From Mycobacterium ostraviense (GTDB lineage: Bacteria; Actinomycetota; Actinomycetes; Mycobacteriales; Mycobacteriaceae): a stretch of 64,000 nt of DNA. The stretch is taken from assembly GCF_002705925.1 (NCBI RefSeq), contig NZ_NKRE01000001.1, forward strand, positions 5,307,697 through 5,371,696. Direction: 5' to 3'. The notes under the pieces are model-generated. The model was not told the origin of the DNA and searched no databases. It was given only the letters and a program-made list of their open reading frames with translations. Shown piece by piece: positions 26,660 to 36,070 of this stretch. Positions within the stretch are counted from its first letter, which is position 1. Every line of letters begins with the position of its first letter. A program made the translations under genes and the position numbers.

Positions 26660-27726
26660 GGCCAGGCCGGGTCGATACCGGGGGTGCGGGGACCGGACAC
26701 GCCGGCCTCGGTGAAGGTAGCCATCGACGACAGCGCGGCCACCGCGGCGCGCAGCACCGACAGCGCAAGCGTGGCGCCGGTGCCCTCGCCCAGTCGCATC
26801 CTCAGGTCCAGAATCGGATCCAGCTGCAGCGCTGTCAGGGCGAGCTGGTGACCCGGTTCGGTGGACCGGTGACCGGCCTGCCACCACCGCCGGGCGCCGG
26901 GCGCCAGACGTTCGGCGACCAGAGCTGCGGCCGTCACCGCCATGCCGTCGAGCACCAGCGGGGTCCGCCGGACCGCGGCCTGCGCGCAGAATCCCGCCAT
27001 CGCCGCCAGGTCCGCGCCACCGCAGCAGCGCAGCAGCCCGACCGGGTCGGGCAGCACCGGCCGCGCCCGGAACAGCGCATCACGCACCGCGGCCGTCTTG
27101 CGGGCCCAGCCGGCATCGTCGATACCGGTCCCGAACCCGACCACCGCGACCGGTTCGGTGTCGGTCAGCGCCGCCACCAGAACCGCCGCCGCGGTGGTGT
27201 TCCCGATTCCCATGTCGCCGGCGATCAGCAGATCGGCGCCGGCGTCGACCTCCTCGTCGGCGATCTGCTGGCCGGACGCGATGGCGCGGGCGGTCTCGTC
27301 GGCGGTCAACGCGTCTTCGGTGCTGATATCGCCGCTGCCGCGGCGCACCTTGTACGCGCCGATCCGCTCCGACACCGCATCGGAATCCACCGCCAGGTCC
27401 GCCACCCGCACCGTCGCACCGGCTACGTCGGCCAACGCGTTGATCGCCGCCCCGCCGGCGTCGATATTGGCGACCATCTGGTCGGTGACTTCCGGCGGGT
27501 ACGCCGACACCCCCGACCGGGCGACGCCGTGGTCACCGGCGAAAACGACCACTCGGGCACGCTGGAACTGCCGCGGCGGACAGTGGCCCTGGCAGGAGGC
27601 CACCCACACCGACAGGTCCTCGAGGCGGCCCAGCGCTCCCCGCGGTTTGGTCAGGACGTCCTGTCGGGCCCGTGCGGCGGCTTCGGCATCCGGGTCGGGC
27701 GGCGATATCGGCGCGAATCCGATCAT
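26656..27726 (-). CDS. cobT: Nicotinate-nucleotide:DMB phosphoribosyltransferase
   Basis: CobT makes alpha-ribazole 5'-phosphate from dimethylbenzimidazole and NaMN for the lower ligand of B12. The 356 residues show the family core: VVFAGDHGVARSGVSAYP, the phosphate loop IAGDMGIGNTTAAA, and GFCAQAAVRRTPLVLDGMAVTAAA. It overlaps cobU by 4 nt (ATGA) and cobS by 4 nt (GTGA), so the three are translationally coupled. Confidence 0.96.
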   Translation of the reverse strand: MIGFAPISPPDPDAEAAARARQDVLTKPRGALGRLEDLSVWVASCQGHCPPRQFQRARVVVFAGDHGVARSGVSAYPPEVTDQMVANIDAGGAAINALADVAGATVRVADLAVDSDAVSERIGAYKVRRGSGDISTEDALTADETARAIASGQQIADEEVDAGADLLIAGDMGIGNTTAAAVLVAALTDTEPVAVVGFGTGIDDAGWARKTAAVRDALFRARPVLPDPVGLLRCCGGADLAAMAGFCAQAAVRRTPLVLDGMAVTAAALVAERLAPGARRWWQAGHRSTEPGHQLALTALQLDPILDLRMRLGEGTGATLALSVLRAAVAALSSMATFTEAGVSGPRTPGIDPAWP

Positions 27727-28271
27727 GTGCGTGCCGGCTTGATCGGTACGGCCTGCCCGGCCACCACCAGCACCACCTGATCGCAGACCGCTGCCATTCG
27801 CTGGTTGAGGCTGCCCAGCTCGTCGGCGAAGCGGCGCCCGGACGCGGTTGCCGGCACGACGGTCAGACCGACTTCGGGGCTGACGAGCACCAGTGTCGAC
27901 TCGAAGGCGCTGACCGCGTCGAGCAGGTCTTGGACGGGACCGGCCACGGATCCGTTGTCCCAGGCCCGATGACGGTCCAGGGTGCCGGTGAGCCAGGCGC
28001 CGAGGTCGTCGACGAGCGTCGCCGTACCCGGTGACCGCCGCAACTGGGTGATGATGTCGTCAGTTTCGACGGTCGACCAGTGGCCAGGCCGGCGTTCGCG
28101 ATGCTTGGCGACCCGTTGCGCCCACTCCTGCGCCCCGGCCGGGTCGGACTCGGTGACCGGCGCGGGAGCCAGGTAGCGGACCGGGTGGCCGGGTGCCAGT
28201 GAATCCGCGATGGTGTGCTCCGCCCAGCGGGACTTGCCCGACCTGATCCCGCCGAGAACCAGTGTGCGCAT
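27723..28271 (-). CDS. cobU: Adenosylcobinamide kinase/guanylyltransferase
   Basis: This bifunctional enzyme phosphorylates adenosylcobinamide and then adds GMP. The 182 residues carry the P-loop GGIRSGKS (7-14), the guanylylated-histidine segment HRERRP (H57), LVDDLGAWLTG and the C-terminal FADELGSLNQ. In M. tuberculosis, as I recall, cobU lies elsewhere (Rv0254c) and only cobS and cobT are here, so this contiguous cobU-cobT-cobS arrangement is a difference. The start ATG 28271 is followed directly by the P-loop strand. Confidence 0.93.
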   Translation of the reverse strand: MRTLVLGGIRSGKSRWAEHTIADSLAPGHPVRYLAPAPVTESDPAGAQEWAQRVAKHRERRPGHWSTVETDDIITQLRRSPGTATLVDDLGAWLTGTLDRHRAWDNGSVAGPVQDLLDAVSAFESTLVLVSPEVGLTVVPATASGRRFADELGSLNQRMAAVCDQVVLVVAGQAVPIKPART

Positions 28272-28295
28272 GAGTGGTCAGCCAGCTTTCCGGCG

Positions 28296-29000
28296 CTAAC
28301 CGATGCTGGCTCCACGCTCCACCTGGGGGCGCGGCGCCCGCATCCGGCGCATCTGCGACGCCCGGCCGGCAGCGTAAAGGCCGAGTTTCCAACGGCTTTC
28401 GGTGTTGTTCGGGAACTTCGCGTCGACCCGCCTGCTCACCTTGCGAGCCAACACAATCCCGTCGACGGTCATCAGGGCCATCAGCACCAGCATCGCGGGC
28501 GACATGTAGAGCTGCAGCTGCGGAACGGCGAACATCACGAACAGCAGAGCCAGCGCCGACGGCATGAACAGGCTCAGCAGGCTAAAACGCCGGGCATCGA
28601 CCACATCGCGGACGTAACGGCGTATCGGGCCCTGGTCGCGCGGCAGCAGATAGGCCTCCTCGCCGGCCATCATCCGTTCGCGGCGCTCGCTCATCCGGGC
28701 CCGGCTGGCAGTGCGTTCGGCCCGGCGTTCCGCGCGGCTCAGTTTCGGGCCGGACAGCGATTTGCGCCGGGCCCGCGCCTCGGCGGCCGTCATCGGCGCC
28801 GGGACGACGGGGCTTTTCTTTGCGCTGCGCCGGGCCTCGCTGCGCTTGGGCGTCGGCCGGCCCTTGGGTCCGGTTGCCCGCGACCCGCGAGAAGTTGCGG
28901 GCCCGGCCGGGGAACGGGTCTGCGCCCCCGGGCTGTCCTCGGCCTTCGCCGAAACCTCGGCACCTTCTTCGTGGCCCTTCTTGCGGCCCAGCAGCTTCAC
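28296..29000 (-). CDS. DUF3043 membrane protein (Rv2206-like)
   Basis: The 234 residues start with a long, highly charged Lys/Arg-rich N-terminal region (1-115), including a conserved RRAERTASRARMSERRERMMAG stretch split across a helix, then LPRDQGPIRRYVRDVVDARR. Two membrane helices follow (about 141-160 and 164-182), then a basic C-terminus. This is the DUF3043 pattern. The function is unknown. The start is GTG. It is upstream of cobU by 24 nt on the same strand and divergent from the glycerate kinase gene. Confidence 0.85.
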   Translation of the reverse strand: MKLLGRKKGHEEGAEVSAKAEDSPGAQTRSPAGPATSRGSRATGPKGRPTPKRSEARRSAKKSPVVPAPMTAAEARARRKSLSGPKLSRAERRAERTASRARMSERRERMMAGEEAYLLPRDQGPIRRYVRDVVDARRFSLLSLFMPSALALLFVMFAVPQLQLYMSPAMLVLMALMTVDGIVLARKVSRRVDAKFPNNTESRWKLGLYAAGRASQMRRMRAPRPQVERGASIG

Positions 29001-29175
29001 AGTCGACAGGTTACTGTGCGCGCGGGCAGCGCCGGGGACCAGCGACGGGGAATTGTGCTGCTGTTACCCAGCGCCAGCATCCGTGTTAGCCCTACTCTTG
29101 CTTGTAATGGACGGCTCGTCTGCTTCGGATGCTGCTGCCGATGCCCTCGGGCCCGGCCGGATCCAGCTGCCCGCG

Positions 29176-30252
29176 ATGCGGGTACTGGTGGCACCGGACT
29201 GCTACGGCGACAGCCTGTCCGCGGTGGATGCCGCCGCGGTGATCGCCACCGGCTGGACCCGCTCGCGGCCGAACGACACCTTCATCGTGGCTCCGCAGTC
29301 CGACGGCGGGCCCGGTTTTATCGAGGTGCTGCAAAACCGCTTCGGGGAGTCGCGGCTGCTGCGGGTGTCGGGGCCGTTGGACACCGCCGTGGACGCCGCG
29401 TGGATGTTCGATTCGGCGTCGGCCACGGCATACCTGGAATGCGCGCAGGCCTGCGGCCTGTCCCTGCTGGGCGGTCCGCCGACCCCGGAGACCGCGCTGG
29501 CCGCACACAGCAGGGGAGTGGGCCAGCTCATCGCTGCCGCAGTCGCCGCCGGGGCGCGCCGCATTGTGGTCGGGTTGGGCGGCAGCGCGTGCACGGACGG
29601 CGGGTACGGCATGATCGCCGAACTCGGCGGCCTGGACGCCGCCCGCCGACGACTCGCCGGGGTCGAGCTGATCGCCGCCTCCGACGTGGAGTACCCGCTG
29701 GTGGGACCATGGGGCGCGGCTAGAGTGTTCGCGCCGCAGAAGGGCGCGGACGCGGCCACCGTCGCCGCACTGGAGGCCCGTCTCGAGGCATGGGCGGTGG
29801 AACTGGACGCGGCCGCCGGACGGGCAGTGAGCGCCGAGCCCGGTGCGGGTGCCGCCGGCGGCATCGGCGCGGGTCTGCTCGCGCTCGGTGGCCGATGCGA
29901 GTCCGGTGCCGCGATCATCGCCGAACACACCCACTTGGCCGATGACCTGGCCGAAGCGCAGCTGATCATCACCGGTGAGGGCAAGTTCGACGAGCAGTCG
30001 TTGCACGGCAAGGTCGTCGGCGAGATCGCGGCCGCGGCCCGCCCGCTGGGCATTCCGGTGATAGTGCTGGCCGGGCAAGTGGTCCTGGATAGATCGACGA
30101 TCCGATCGTCGGGCATCATGTCGGCCTTGTCCATTGCCGACTATGCGGGTTCAGTGCGGTTGGCACTGGCCGATGCGGCCAATCAGCTGATGGGTTTGGC
30201 GTCGGAAGTCGCCGCGCGACTCGGGAATCCCCGGCCTGCGGGGTACCGTTAG
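29176..30252 (+). CDS. Glycerate kinase
   Basis: GlxK-type glycerate kinase phosphorylates D-glycerate with ATP. The signatures are MRVLVAPDCYGDSLSA at the start, the glycine-rich VVGLGGSACTDGG, FAPQKGA, GAAGGIGAGLL, and ITGEGKFDEQSLHGK with the catalytic region. I chose ATG 29176, which begins the conserved first strand and gives 358 residues, the remembered length of Rv2205c. ATG 29107 in the same frame would add 23 residues without homology. Neither has a clear ribosome-binding site. Confidence 0.88.
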   Translation: MRVLVAPDCYGDSLSAVDAAAVIATGWTRSRPNDTFIVAPQSDGGPGFIEVLQNRFGESRLLRVSGPLDTAVDAAWMFDSASATAYLECAQACGLSLLGGPPTPETALAAHSRGVGQLIAAAVAAGARRIVVGLGGSACTDGGYGMIAELGGLDAARRRLAGVELIAASDVEYPLVGPWGAARVFAPQKGADAATVAALEARLEAWAVELDAAAGRAVSAEPGAGAAGGIGAGLLALGGRCESGAAIIAEHTHLADDLAEAQLIITGEGKFDEQSLHGKVVGEIAAAARPLGIPVIVLAGQVVLDRSTIRSSGIMSALSIADYAGSVRLALADAANQLMGLASEVAARLGNPRPAGYR

Positions 30253-30334
30253 TAGCAGTGGGTTTTCCCGACGGGGCCGGGCTGACACGACAGCCGGTGA
30301 GCCCACCTAAACGATGAGGCATGTAGGAGAAGCA

Positions 30335-30691
30335 ATGACGGTGCAGAACGAGCCGACCGCCAAGACCCATGGCGTGATCCTGACCGAGGCCGCTGCCGCC
30401 AAGGCGAAGTCCCTGCTCGATCAGGAGGGACGTGACGACTTGTCACTACGGATAGCGGTGCAGCCCGGAGGGTGCGCCGGCCTGCGCTACAACCTGTTCT
30501 TCGACGACCGGACGCTGGACGGCGACCTGACAGCGGAGTTCGGTGGCGTGACGTTGACGGTCGACCGGATGAGCGCGCCGTATGTGGAAGGCGCGTCGAT
30601 CGATTTCGTGGACACCATCGAGAAGCAGGGCTTCACGATCGACAACCCCAACGCGACCGGGTCCTGCGCGTGTGGGGATTCCTTCAACTGA
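30335..30691 (+). CDS. A-type iron-sulfur cluster carrier (ErpA/HesB-like)
   Basis: The 118-residue protein corresponds to Rv2204c. The three cluster-binding cysteines are C47 (PGGCAGLRY), C111 and C113 (GSCACGDSF). Such proteins pass Fe-S clusters to apo-targets; here LipA and the Rieske protein QcrA are plausible clients (inference). ATG 30335 has GGAGAAG at good spacing. It follows the glycerate kinase by about 80 nt, within which a GC-rich hairpin-prone stretch lies. Confidence 0.93.
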   Translation: MTVQNEPTAKTHGVILTEAAAAKAKSLLDQEGRDDLSLRIAVQPGGCAGLRYNLFFDDRTLDGDLTAEFGGVTLTVDRMSAPYVEGASIDFVDTIEKQGFTIDNPNATGSCACGDSFN

Positions 30692-30734
30692 CCTGACCGA
30701 AGTAGGTCTACGGGCCGGGATCATCCCGGCCCGG

Positions 30735-31403
30735 TCAATACTGCCCGGCCGTGCGCAGCACGTACGAGCAAACCAGAATTTGCCCACGCTGGAAGAGCAG
30801 CTGCGCGATGCCCTGCACCTGCCCCTTCGGCGGGCCGCCGGTGGCAGGCGTCACCTGCATGGTGAACAGCACCTGGGCCTGGTATTGCGACCAGTACACG
30901 ACTTTGTCGATCGACGTCACGTCGGCCTGGGAGAACTGCTTACGGAAGGCGTCACTGCTCAACTTGGCCAGGGCCTGATCCGACCGGCGGTCCTTCACCC
31001 CGTCGTAGATCCCGCAAAGCGCGTTGCGAACGATGACGTCGACATCGCGGTGCTGGAGTGCGTGGAGGTAGCCCTGAATCGCCGTTTTTGCCGATGCCTC
31101 CGTGAAGGTGCCCCCGGTGTTGGCCCCGTTGGTGCGAACCCCGTACACGATGGCCGCGGTCAGCGCACCGACCAAGGCGAGGGCCAGCAGGGCGCCGATC
31201 AGCAGCCGCTTGGGCCGTCGCCTCGGATAGGAGCCCGGCATGCCGGGATAACCCGCCGCCGGGGCGGGGGGAAAGGCGTGTTGCCGGTCGGCCGCTTCAT
31301 GGGGGTATTCAACAGGCTCATCGGGCCCGGTCTGCGGGTACGGTCGCACCTCTCTGGCTCCTTCGGTGCCGACGGCAGGGTTCGGCGGGTGCTGACCGGC
31401 CAT
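30735..31403 (-). CDS. Membrane-anchored Rv2203-like protein
   Basis: The 222 residues have a Pro/Tyr-rich cytoplasmic N-terminus (1-62), one membrane helix (about 67-89, LLIGALLALALVGALTAAIVYG) and an exported domain. The latter resembles the SnoaL/DUF4878-like lumazine-fold domains of mycobacterial membrane proteins (KTAIQGYLHALQHRDVDVI, ALCGIYDG, VKDRRSDQALAKL). The exported domain has two cysteines. The function is unknown. It is divergent from adoK with 190 nt between. Confidence 0.8.
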   Translation of the reverse strand: MAGQHPPNPAVGTEGAREVRPYPQTGPDEPVEYPHEAADRQHAFPPAPAAGYPGMPGSYPRRRPKRLLIGALLALALVGALTAAIVYGVRTNGANTGGTFTEASAKTAIQGYLHALQHRDVDVIVRNALCGIYDGVKDRRSDQALAKLSSDAFRKQFSQADVTSIDKVVYWSQYQAQVLFTMQVTPATGGPPKGQVQGIAQLLFQRGQILVCSYVLRTAGQY

Positions 31404-31595
31404 CGTGGTTCTCCTACGGTGGTGGACGAAACGACATGTGGGCTTGCCGCCCGGCAGCGGATTCCGGCAATGAGGTGAGTTCTTTAGGGCAGGCTAGCGC
31501 AATACCTGCCGTCGGCTGTCGGCGCGACGGGGCGGGCCGCGGCGCCGATAATTGTGAGAGGCTAGACGACCTTAAGGACCAAGGACGGAGATTTT

Positions 31596-32570
31596 GTGAC
31601 GATTGCGGTAACCGGTTCGATTGCAACCGACCATCTGATGCGGTTTCCCGGCCGATTTTCCGAGCAACTGCTGCCTGACCACTTACACAAGGTGTCGCTC
31701 AGCTTCTTGGTCGACGACCTGGTGGTGCGCCGCGGCGGCGTGGCCGGGAATATGGCCTTTGCCATCGGCGTGCTGGGTGGCGACGTGGCGCTGGTCGGCG
31801 CGGCCGGCGCCGACTTCTCCGATTACCGCGACTGGCTCAAAGCCCACGGTGTCAACTGTGATCACGTCCTGATCTCCGAGACCGCGCACACGGCGCGGTT
31901 CACCTGTACCACCGACGTGGACATGGCCCAGATCGCGTCGTTCTATCCGGGGGCAATGTCAGAGGCCCGTACCATCAAGCTCGCCGACGTGGTGTCGGCG
32001 ATCGGTACTCCGGAGCTGGTCATCATCGGTGCCAACGACCCCGAGGCGATGTTCTTGCACACCGAGGAATGCCGCAAGCTGGGGCTGGCCTTTGCCGCTG
32101 ATCCCTCCCAGCAGCTGGCTCGGCTGTCCGGCGAGGAAATCCGTCAGCTCATCGGCGGTGCCAGCTACTTGTTCACCAACGACTACGAATGGGACCTGCT
32201 GCTGTCGAAGACCGGGTGGTCGGAGGCCGAGGTGATGGCCCAGATCGACCTGCGGATAACCACTCTAGGTCCCAAGGGGGTGGATGTGGTGGACCCGGAC
32301 GGCACCACTATCCACGTCGGCGTGGTCCCCGAAACCAGCCAGACCGACCCCACCGGGGTCGGCGACGCGTTCCGAGCCGGTTTCCTGACCGGGCGTAGCG
32401 CCGGGTTGAGCGTGGAGCGGTCCGCGCAGCTGGGTTCGCTGGTCGCGGTGTTGGTGCTGGAATCGACCGGCACCCAAGAGTGGCAGTGGGATCACCAAGC
32501 CGCAGCGTCCCGACTGGCCGGTGCATACGGCGACGAGGCGGCCGCCGAGATCACTGCGGTGCTGGCCTAG
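31596..32570 (+). CDS. adoK: Adenosine kinase
   Basis: AdoK phosphorylates adenosine to AMP in purine salvage. It is a PfkB/ribokinase-type protein of 324 residues. GGVAGNMAFAIGVLGG near the N-terminus is the first PfkB signature, and DPTGVGDAFRAGF the second, with catalytic Asp257 at the known AdoK position. GTG 31596 is supported by the GGACGGAG just upstream. It ends 8 nt before a strong bidirectional hairpin shared with the convergent asnB. Confidence 0.96.
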   Translation: MTIAVTGSIATDHLMRFPGRFSEQLLPDHLHKVSLSFLVDDLVVRRGGVAGNMAFAIGVLGGDVALVGAAGADFSDYRDWLKAHGVNCDHVLISETAHTARFTCTTDVDMAQIASFYPGAMSEARTIKLADVVSAIGTPELVIIGANDPEAMFLHTEECRKLGLAFAADPSQQLARLSGEEIRQLIGGASYLFTNDYEWDLLLSKTGWSEAEVMAQIDLRITTLGPKGVDVVDPDGTTIHVGVVPETSQTDPTGVGDAFRAGFLTGRSAGLSVERSAQLGSLVAVLVLESTGTQEWQWDHQAAASRLAGAYGDEAAAEITAVLA

Positions 32571-32578
32571 CCCCGCGG

Positions 32579-32630
32579 GCAGACGCAGAGTCGCACGCGG
32601 AAAACCTTCCGCATGCGACTCTGCGTCTGC
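32579..32630. terminator. Bidirectional hairpin between adoK and asnB
   Basis: A perfect 17-bp inverted repeat (gcagacgcagagtcgca at 32579-32595 with 32614-32630) continues inward by a further 6 bp (gcggaa/ttccgc) after one C-A mismatch. Total is about 24 bp of stem with a 4-nt loop (aacc). It fills the 66-nt gap between two convergent genes, so it can end transcription from both sides. The outer core GCAGACGCA recurs in the hairpin after aroG. Confidence 0.85.
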
Positions 32631-32636
32631 TGGCCG

Positions 32637-34613
32637 TCATAACTGGACCGGATACTGCGGCTCCCCGATCTGCGGCACCACGCTGTGCTCGACAAAGATC
32701 GCGTGCCACAGCATGAAGATCAGCACGGTCCACAGCCGGCGGCTGTGATCGCTGGCGCCGGTTCGATGCTCGTCGAGCATCCGGCTGACGGCGCCCAGGT
32801 CGATCAGGTGACCGGCCCCCGACGAGGCCACCATCTCATACGCCCACTCCAGCAGCTCGCCGGCGCGTAACCAGTGCCGGATCGGCACCGGGAAGCCCAG
32901 CTTGGGCCGGTGCAGCACATGCGCCGGAACAATGGGCTTCAGCGCGCGCCGCAGCGCGTATTTGGTGGTGGTGCGGGTGATCTTGGCCTGCAGCGGCAGC
33001 CGCGAGGCCACCGCGAACACCTCCGGGTCCAGGAACGGCACCCGCAGCTCGAGCGAATTGGCCATCGTCATCTTGTCTGCCTTGACCAGGATGTCGCCGC
33101 GCAGCCAGGTGAACAGGTCGATGTGCTGCATGCGGGCCACCGGATCCCAACCGGCCGACTGCGCATACACCGGCGCCGTGACGTCGGTATGGGTCCAGTC
33201 CTCGCGGAAGCCGGGCAGCACGTCGCGCAGCTGTGCGTCGGAGAAGCTGCGGGCATTGCCGTAGTAGCGCTCCTCGAGCGTCAATGAGCCGCGGTGCAGC
33301 AGGCTTTTGCCGCGCATGCCCTCCGGCAGCGGCGTGGAGGCTTTCCCCATCGACCGCCGCAGCCGCCGCGGCAGGTAGTCGAACGGTTTGAGCGACAGCG
33401 GTTCGCGGTAGATCGTGTAGCCGCCGAACAGTTCGTCGGCGCCTTCCCCGGACAACACGACCTTGACGTACTTACGGGCCTCCCGGGCGACGAAGAACAG
33501 CGGCACCAGCGCCGGATCGGCCACCGGTTCGTCGAGATACCAGACGATTTCGGGCAGGGCGGCCACAAACTCCTCGGCGCTGACCACCTTGGCGACGTGG
33601 CGCGCGCCGATCGCCTCGGCCGAGGCCACCGCGACATCGAGCTCGGAGAAGCCCTCCCGCTCGAAACCGGTGGTGAAGGTGATCAGCCGCGGATTGTGCC
33701 GGATGGCCAGGGCGGCGATGGCCGTGGAGTCGATGCCCCCGGACAGAAACGAGCCGACGGTGACGTCGGCCCGCATGTGCTTGGCCACCGAGTCCTCCAG
33801 CACCGCCGTGATCTCGTCGTAGCGCGCCTGCTCGGTGTCGGGCGTGATCGGCGTGGCGGCAAAACGCGGCATGAAGTAACGGGTGATCTCCGGGTCTCGC
33901 CCGGGCCGAATCCAGGCGTAACACCCCGATTCGAGCCGGCGGACCCCGCGGTGCAACGTCTCGGGCTCCGGCACGTACTGCAGCACGATGTAGTGCTGCA
34001 GCGCCCGGTCGTCGATTTGAGTGTCGAATCCCAGCAAGTCGACGAGGTCGAGCAGGCACTTCTTCTCGCTGGCCACCGCGGTGCCGCCGGTGCCGGTCGC
34101 CAGGAACAGCGGCTTGATACCGAATGGGTCGCGAGCGCAGAACAATTCACGGGTGACGGTGTCCCACAGCGCGAAAGCGAACATGCCGCGTAGCCGCTTG
34201 AGCACGTCGGTGCCCCAGTGGTGGTAGCCGGCGACGATCGTCTCGCCGTCGCCGTCGGTCGCGAACACAGCGCCGTGCCGGGTGCGGAGTTCGTCGCGCA
34301 GCTCCAGGTAGTTGTAGATCTCGCCGTTGAACACCAGCACGTACCGCTCCGGCGCCTCCGGCGGCCCCCACCGCAGCGGCTGATGGGAATGGGCGATGTC
34401 GATAATGGACAGCCGGTTGAACCCGAAGATCACCGATCCGTCGGCGTCCGGGTCAACCCAGGTGCCCGGCTCATCGGGGCCACGGTGGCGCATCAGGTGG
34501 CACGCGCGGGCAATCGCGCTGTCGGCCTCCGTGGCGCTGCGGGCAGCAGCGTCGGGGCCCTGGGTCTCGGCAGCGGCGGCCGGGGCCGCGACGAAGGCCA
34601 GCAGTCCGCACAC
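32637..34613 (-). CDS. asnB: Asparagine synthetase (glutamine-hydrolysing)
   Basis: AsnB converts aspartate to asparagine with glutamine nitrogen. The N-terminal glutaminase domain begins directly after the initiator with the nucleophile Cys2 (VCGLLAF) and has GFNRLSIID, NGEIYN and TDGDGET. The synthetase domain shows the P-loop SGGIDSTAIAAL, SGEGADELFGGY and KADKMTMANSLE-LRVPFLD. GTG 34613 is required so that Cys2 is N-terminal after processing; the frame above is not conserved. Length is 658, close to the M. tuberculosis enzyme. The homologue there is also linked to drug resistance phenotypes. Confidence 0.95.
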   Translation of the reverse strand: MCGLLAFVAAPAAAAETQGPDAAARSATEADSAIARACHLMRHRGPDEPGTWVDPDADGSVIFGFNRLSIIDIAHSHQPLRWGPPEAPERYVLVFNGEIYNYLELRDELRTRHGAVFATDGDGETIVAGYHHWGTDVLKRLRGMFAFALWDTVTRELFCARDPFGIKPLFLATGTGGTAVASEKKCLLDLVDLLGFDTQIDDRALQHYIVLQYVPEPETLHRGVRRLESGCYAWIRPGRDPEITRYFMPRFAATPITPDTEQARYDEITAVLEDSVAKHMRADVTVGSFLSGGIDSTAIAALAIRHNPRLITFTTGFEREGFSELDVAVASAEAIGARHVAKVVSAEEFVAALPEIVWYLDEPVADPALVPLFFVAREARKYVKVVLSGEGADELFGGYTIYREPLSLKPFDYLPRRLRRSMGKASTPLPEGMRGKSLLHRGSLTLEERYYGNARSFSDAQLRDVLPGFREDWTHTDVTAPVYAQSAGWDPVARMQHIDLFTWLRGDILVKADKMTMANSLELRVPFLDPEVFAVASRLPLQAKITRTTTKYALRRALKPIVPAHVLHRPKLGFPVPIRHWLRAGELLEWAYEMVASSGAGHLIDLGAVSRMLDEHRTGASDHSRRLWTVLIFMLWHAIFVEHSVVPQIGEPQYPVQL

Positions 34614-34949
34614 GGCGCCCCAGTATGCCGCACGAGGCGCTGCTACCCGGGCGCGGCCGGCGGGTAATGGTGATCGAGACCGGATCCCGCGCATGTCGGT
34701 TCACGATTTGGAGTTCCGAAAGGGCCGTATCGCGCCGCATGGTTGCCCATTGCGGGCGTCTCACCCAATCCGCGGGTGCCCCGGCGCCGGCCAGGGTACC
34801 GGCACCGCCGGCCGTTTCGGCACGCATCGTCGCCTGCGCGGGCGGCGTGGTCTACGCTGCGTAGTATTCGAATCCGAGTTAGCCGACGATTCCCGCCGGA
34901 AGCGGCGCCTAGCCCGAGTCGGCCCAGCTTGTGCTACAGGAGGCGCAAC
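34614..34949. other. Intergenic region between asnB and ctaC
   Basis: The two genes diverge across 336 nt. No gene is apparent. The side near ctaC holds AT-richer DNA at 34855-34885 with TAGTAT (34862-34867) that could be a -10 box, but no matching -35 is clear. The ribosome-binding site CAGGAGG for ctaC lies at 34937-34943. Confidence 0.4.
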
Positions 34950-36059
34950 GTGACACTTCGCGAGCCAGGTCGTTCGCAATGCTTGTCGCAGGGCAATTCT
35001 GAGATCCGTTCCGGCGGTCGGCGGCGCGGAGCGGGCGGGCTCGCCCCACGCCTTCGGCTGGCGGCACTGACCGGGGCCCTCGGCGCGCTGGCCGTCACCC
35101 TGAGCGGTTGCAGCTGGTCGGAAGCGCTGGGCCTCGGCTGGCCCGAGGGCGTCACCCCGGAAGCCCACGTCAACCGGGAGTTGTGGGTCGGTGCGGTGAT
35201 CGCCTCCTTGGTGGTCGGGGCCATCGTGTGGGGTCTGATCTTCTGGACGGCGGTCTTTCACCGAAAGAAGCGAAGCGACGCCGACTTTCCCCGACAGTTC
35301 GGCTACAACATGCCCCTTGAGCTGGTGCTGACCGTCACGCCCTTCCTCATCATTTCGGTGCTGTTCTACTTCACCGTCGTCGTGCAGGAGAAGATGCTGC
35401 ACACCACCAAGGACCCAGAGGTCGTGATCGACGTCACGGCGTTCCAATGGAACTGGAAATTCGGCTATCAGCGGGTCGACTTCCATGACCGCACCTTGAC
35501 CTACGACGGTGCCGACGAGGCTCGCAAGCACGCCGTCGAATCCAAACCGGAAGGCAAGGACGCCCACGGTGAAGAGCTCGTCGGGCCGGTTGCCGGGCGT
35601 AACACCGAGGACCGCAGCTATCTCAACTTCGACAAGATCGAGACGCTGGGCACCACGAACGAAATTCCGGTCCTGGTGTTGCCGGCCGGCAAGCGCATCG
35701 AATTCCAGCTGAACTCGGCCGACGTGGTCCATTCCTTCTGGGTGCCCGAGTTCTTGTTCAAGCGTGACGTGATGCCCAATCCGGCGGCGAATAACTCGGT
35801 CAACATTTTCCAGATCGAGCAGATCACCAAGACCGGAGCGTTCGTCGGCCATTGCGCCGAAATGTGCGGCACCTACCACGCCATGATGAACTTCGAAGTT
35901 CGCGTGGTGGCCGCCAACGACTTCAAGGCCTACTTACAGCAACGTATCGACGGCAAGACCAACGCCGAAGCCTTGCAGGCGATCAACCAGCCGCCCCTCG
36001 CCGTGACAACCCATCCGTTCGACGCCCGCCGCGGTCAATTGGCCCCGAGCCAAGGTTAG
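34950..36059 (+). CDS. ctaC: Cytochrome c oxidase subunit II (aa3)
   Basis: CtaC receives electrons from the bcc complex at its CuA centre. The gene starts with GTG after a near-perfect AGGAGG. A lipoprotein-like signal (about 38-54) ends in LSGC at Cys54; two membrane helices follow (about 72-95 and 115-137). The CuA ligands are in HCAEMCGTYHAM: His301, Cys302, Cys306 and His310. FQWNWKFGYQ is the aromatic region facing cytochrome c. The N-terminus before the signal is longer and more basic than in M. tuberculosis. The extracytoplasmic domain is 230 residues. It is followed 11 nt later by ctaF. Confidence 0.95.
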   Translation: MTLREPGRSQCLSQGNSEIRSGGRRRGAGGLAPRLRLAALTGALGALAVTLSGCSWSEALGLGWPEGVTPEAHVNRELWVGAVIASLVVGAIVWGLIFWTAVFHRKKRSDADFPRQFGYNMPLELVLTVTPFLIISVLFYFTVVVQEKMLHTTKDPEVVIDVTAFQWNWKFGYQRVDFHDRTLTYDGADEARKHAVESKPEGKDAHGEELVGPVAGRNTEDRSYLNFDKIETLGTTNEIPVLVLPAGKRIEFQLNSADVVHSFWVPEFLFKRDVMPNPAANNSVNIFQIEQITKTGAFVGHCAEMCGTYHAMMNFEVRVVAANDFKAYLQQRIDGKTNAEALQAINQPPLAVTTHPFDARRGQLAPSQG

Positions 36060-36070
36060 GACACTGCAGA

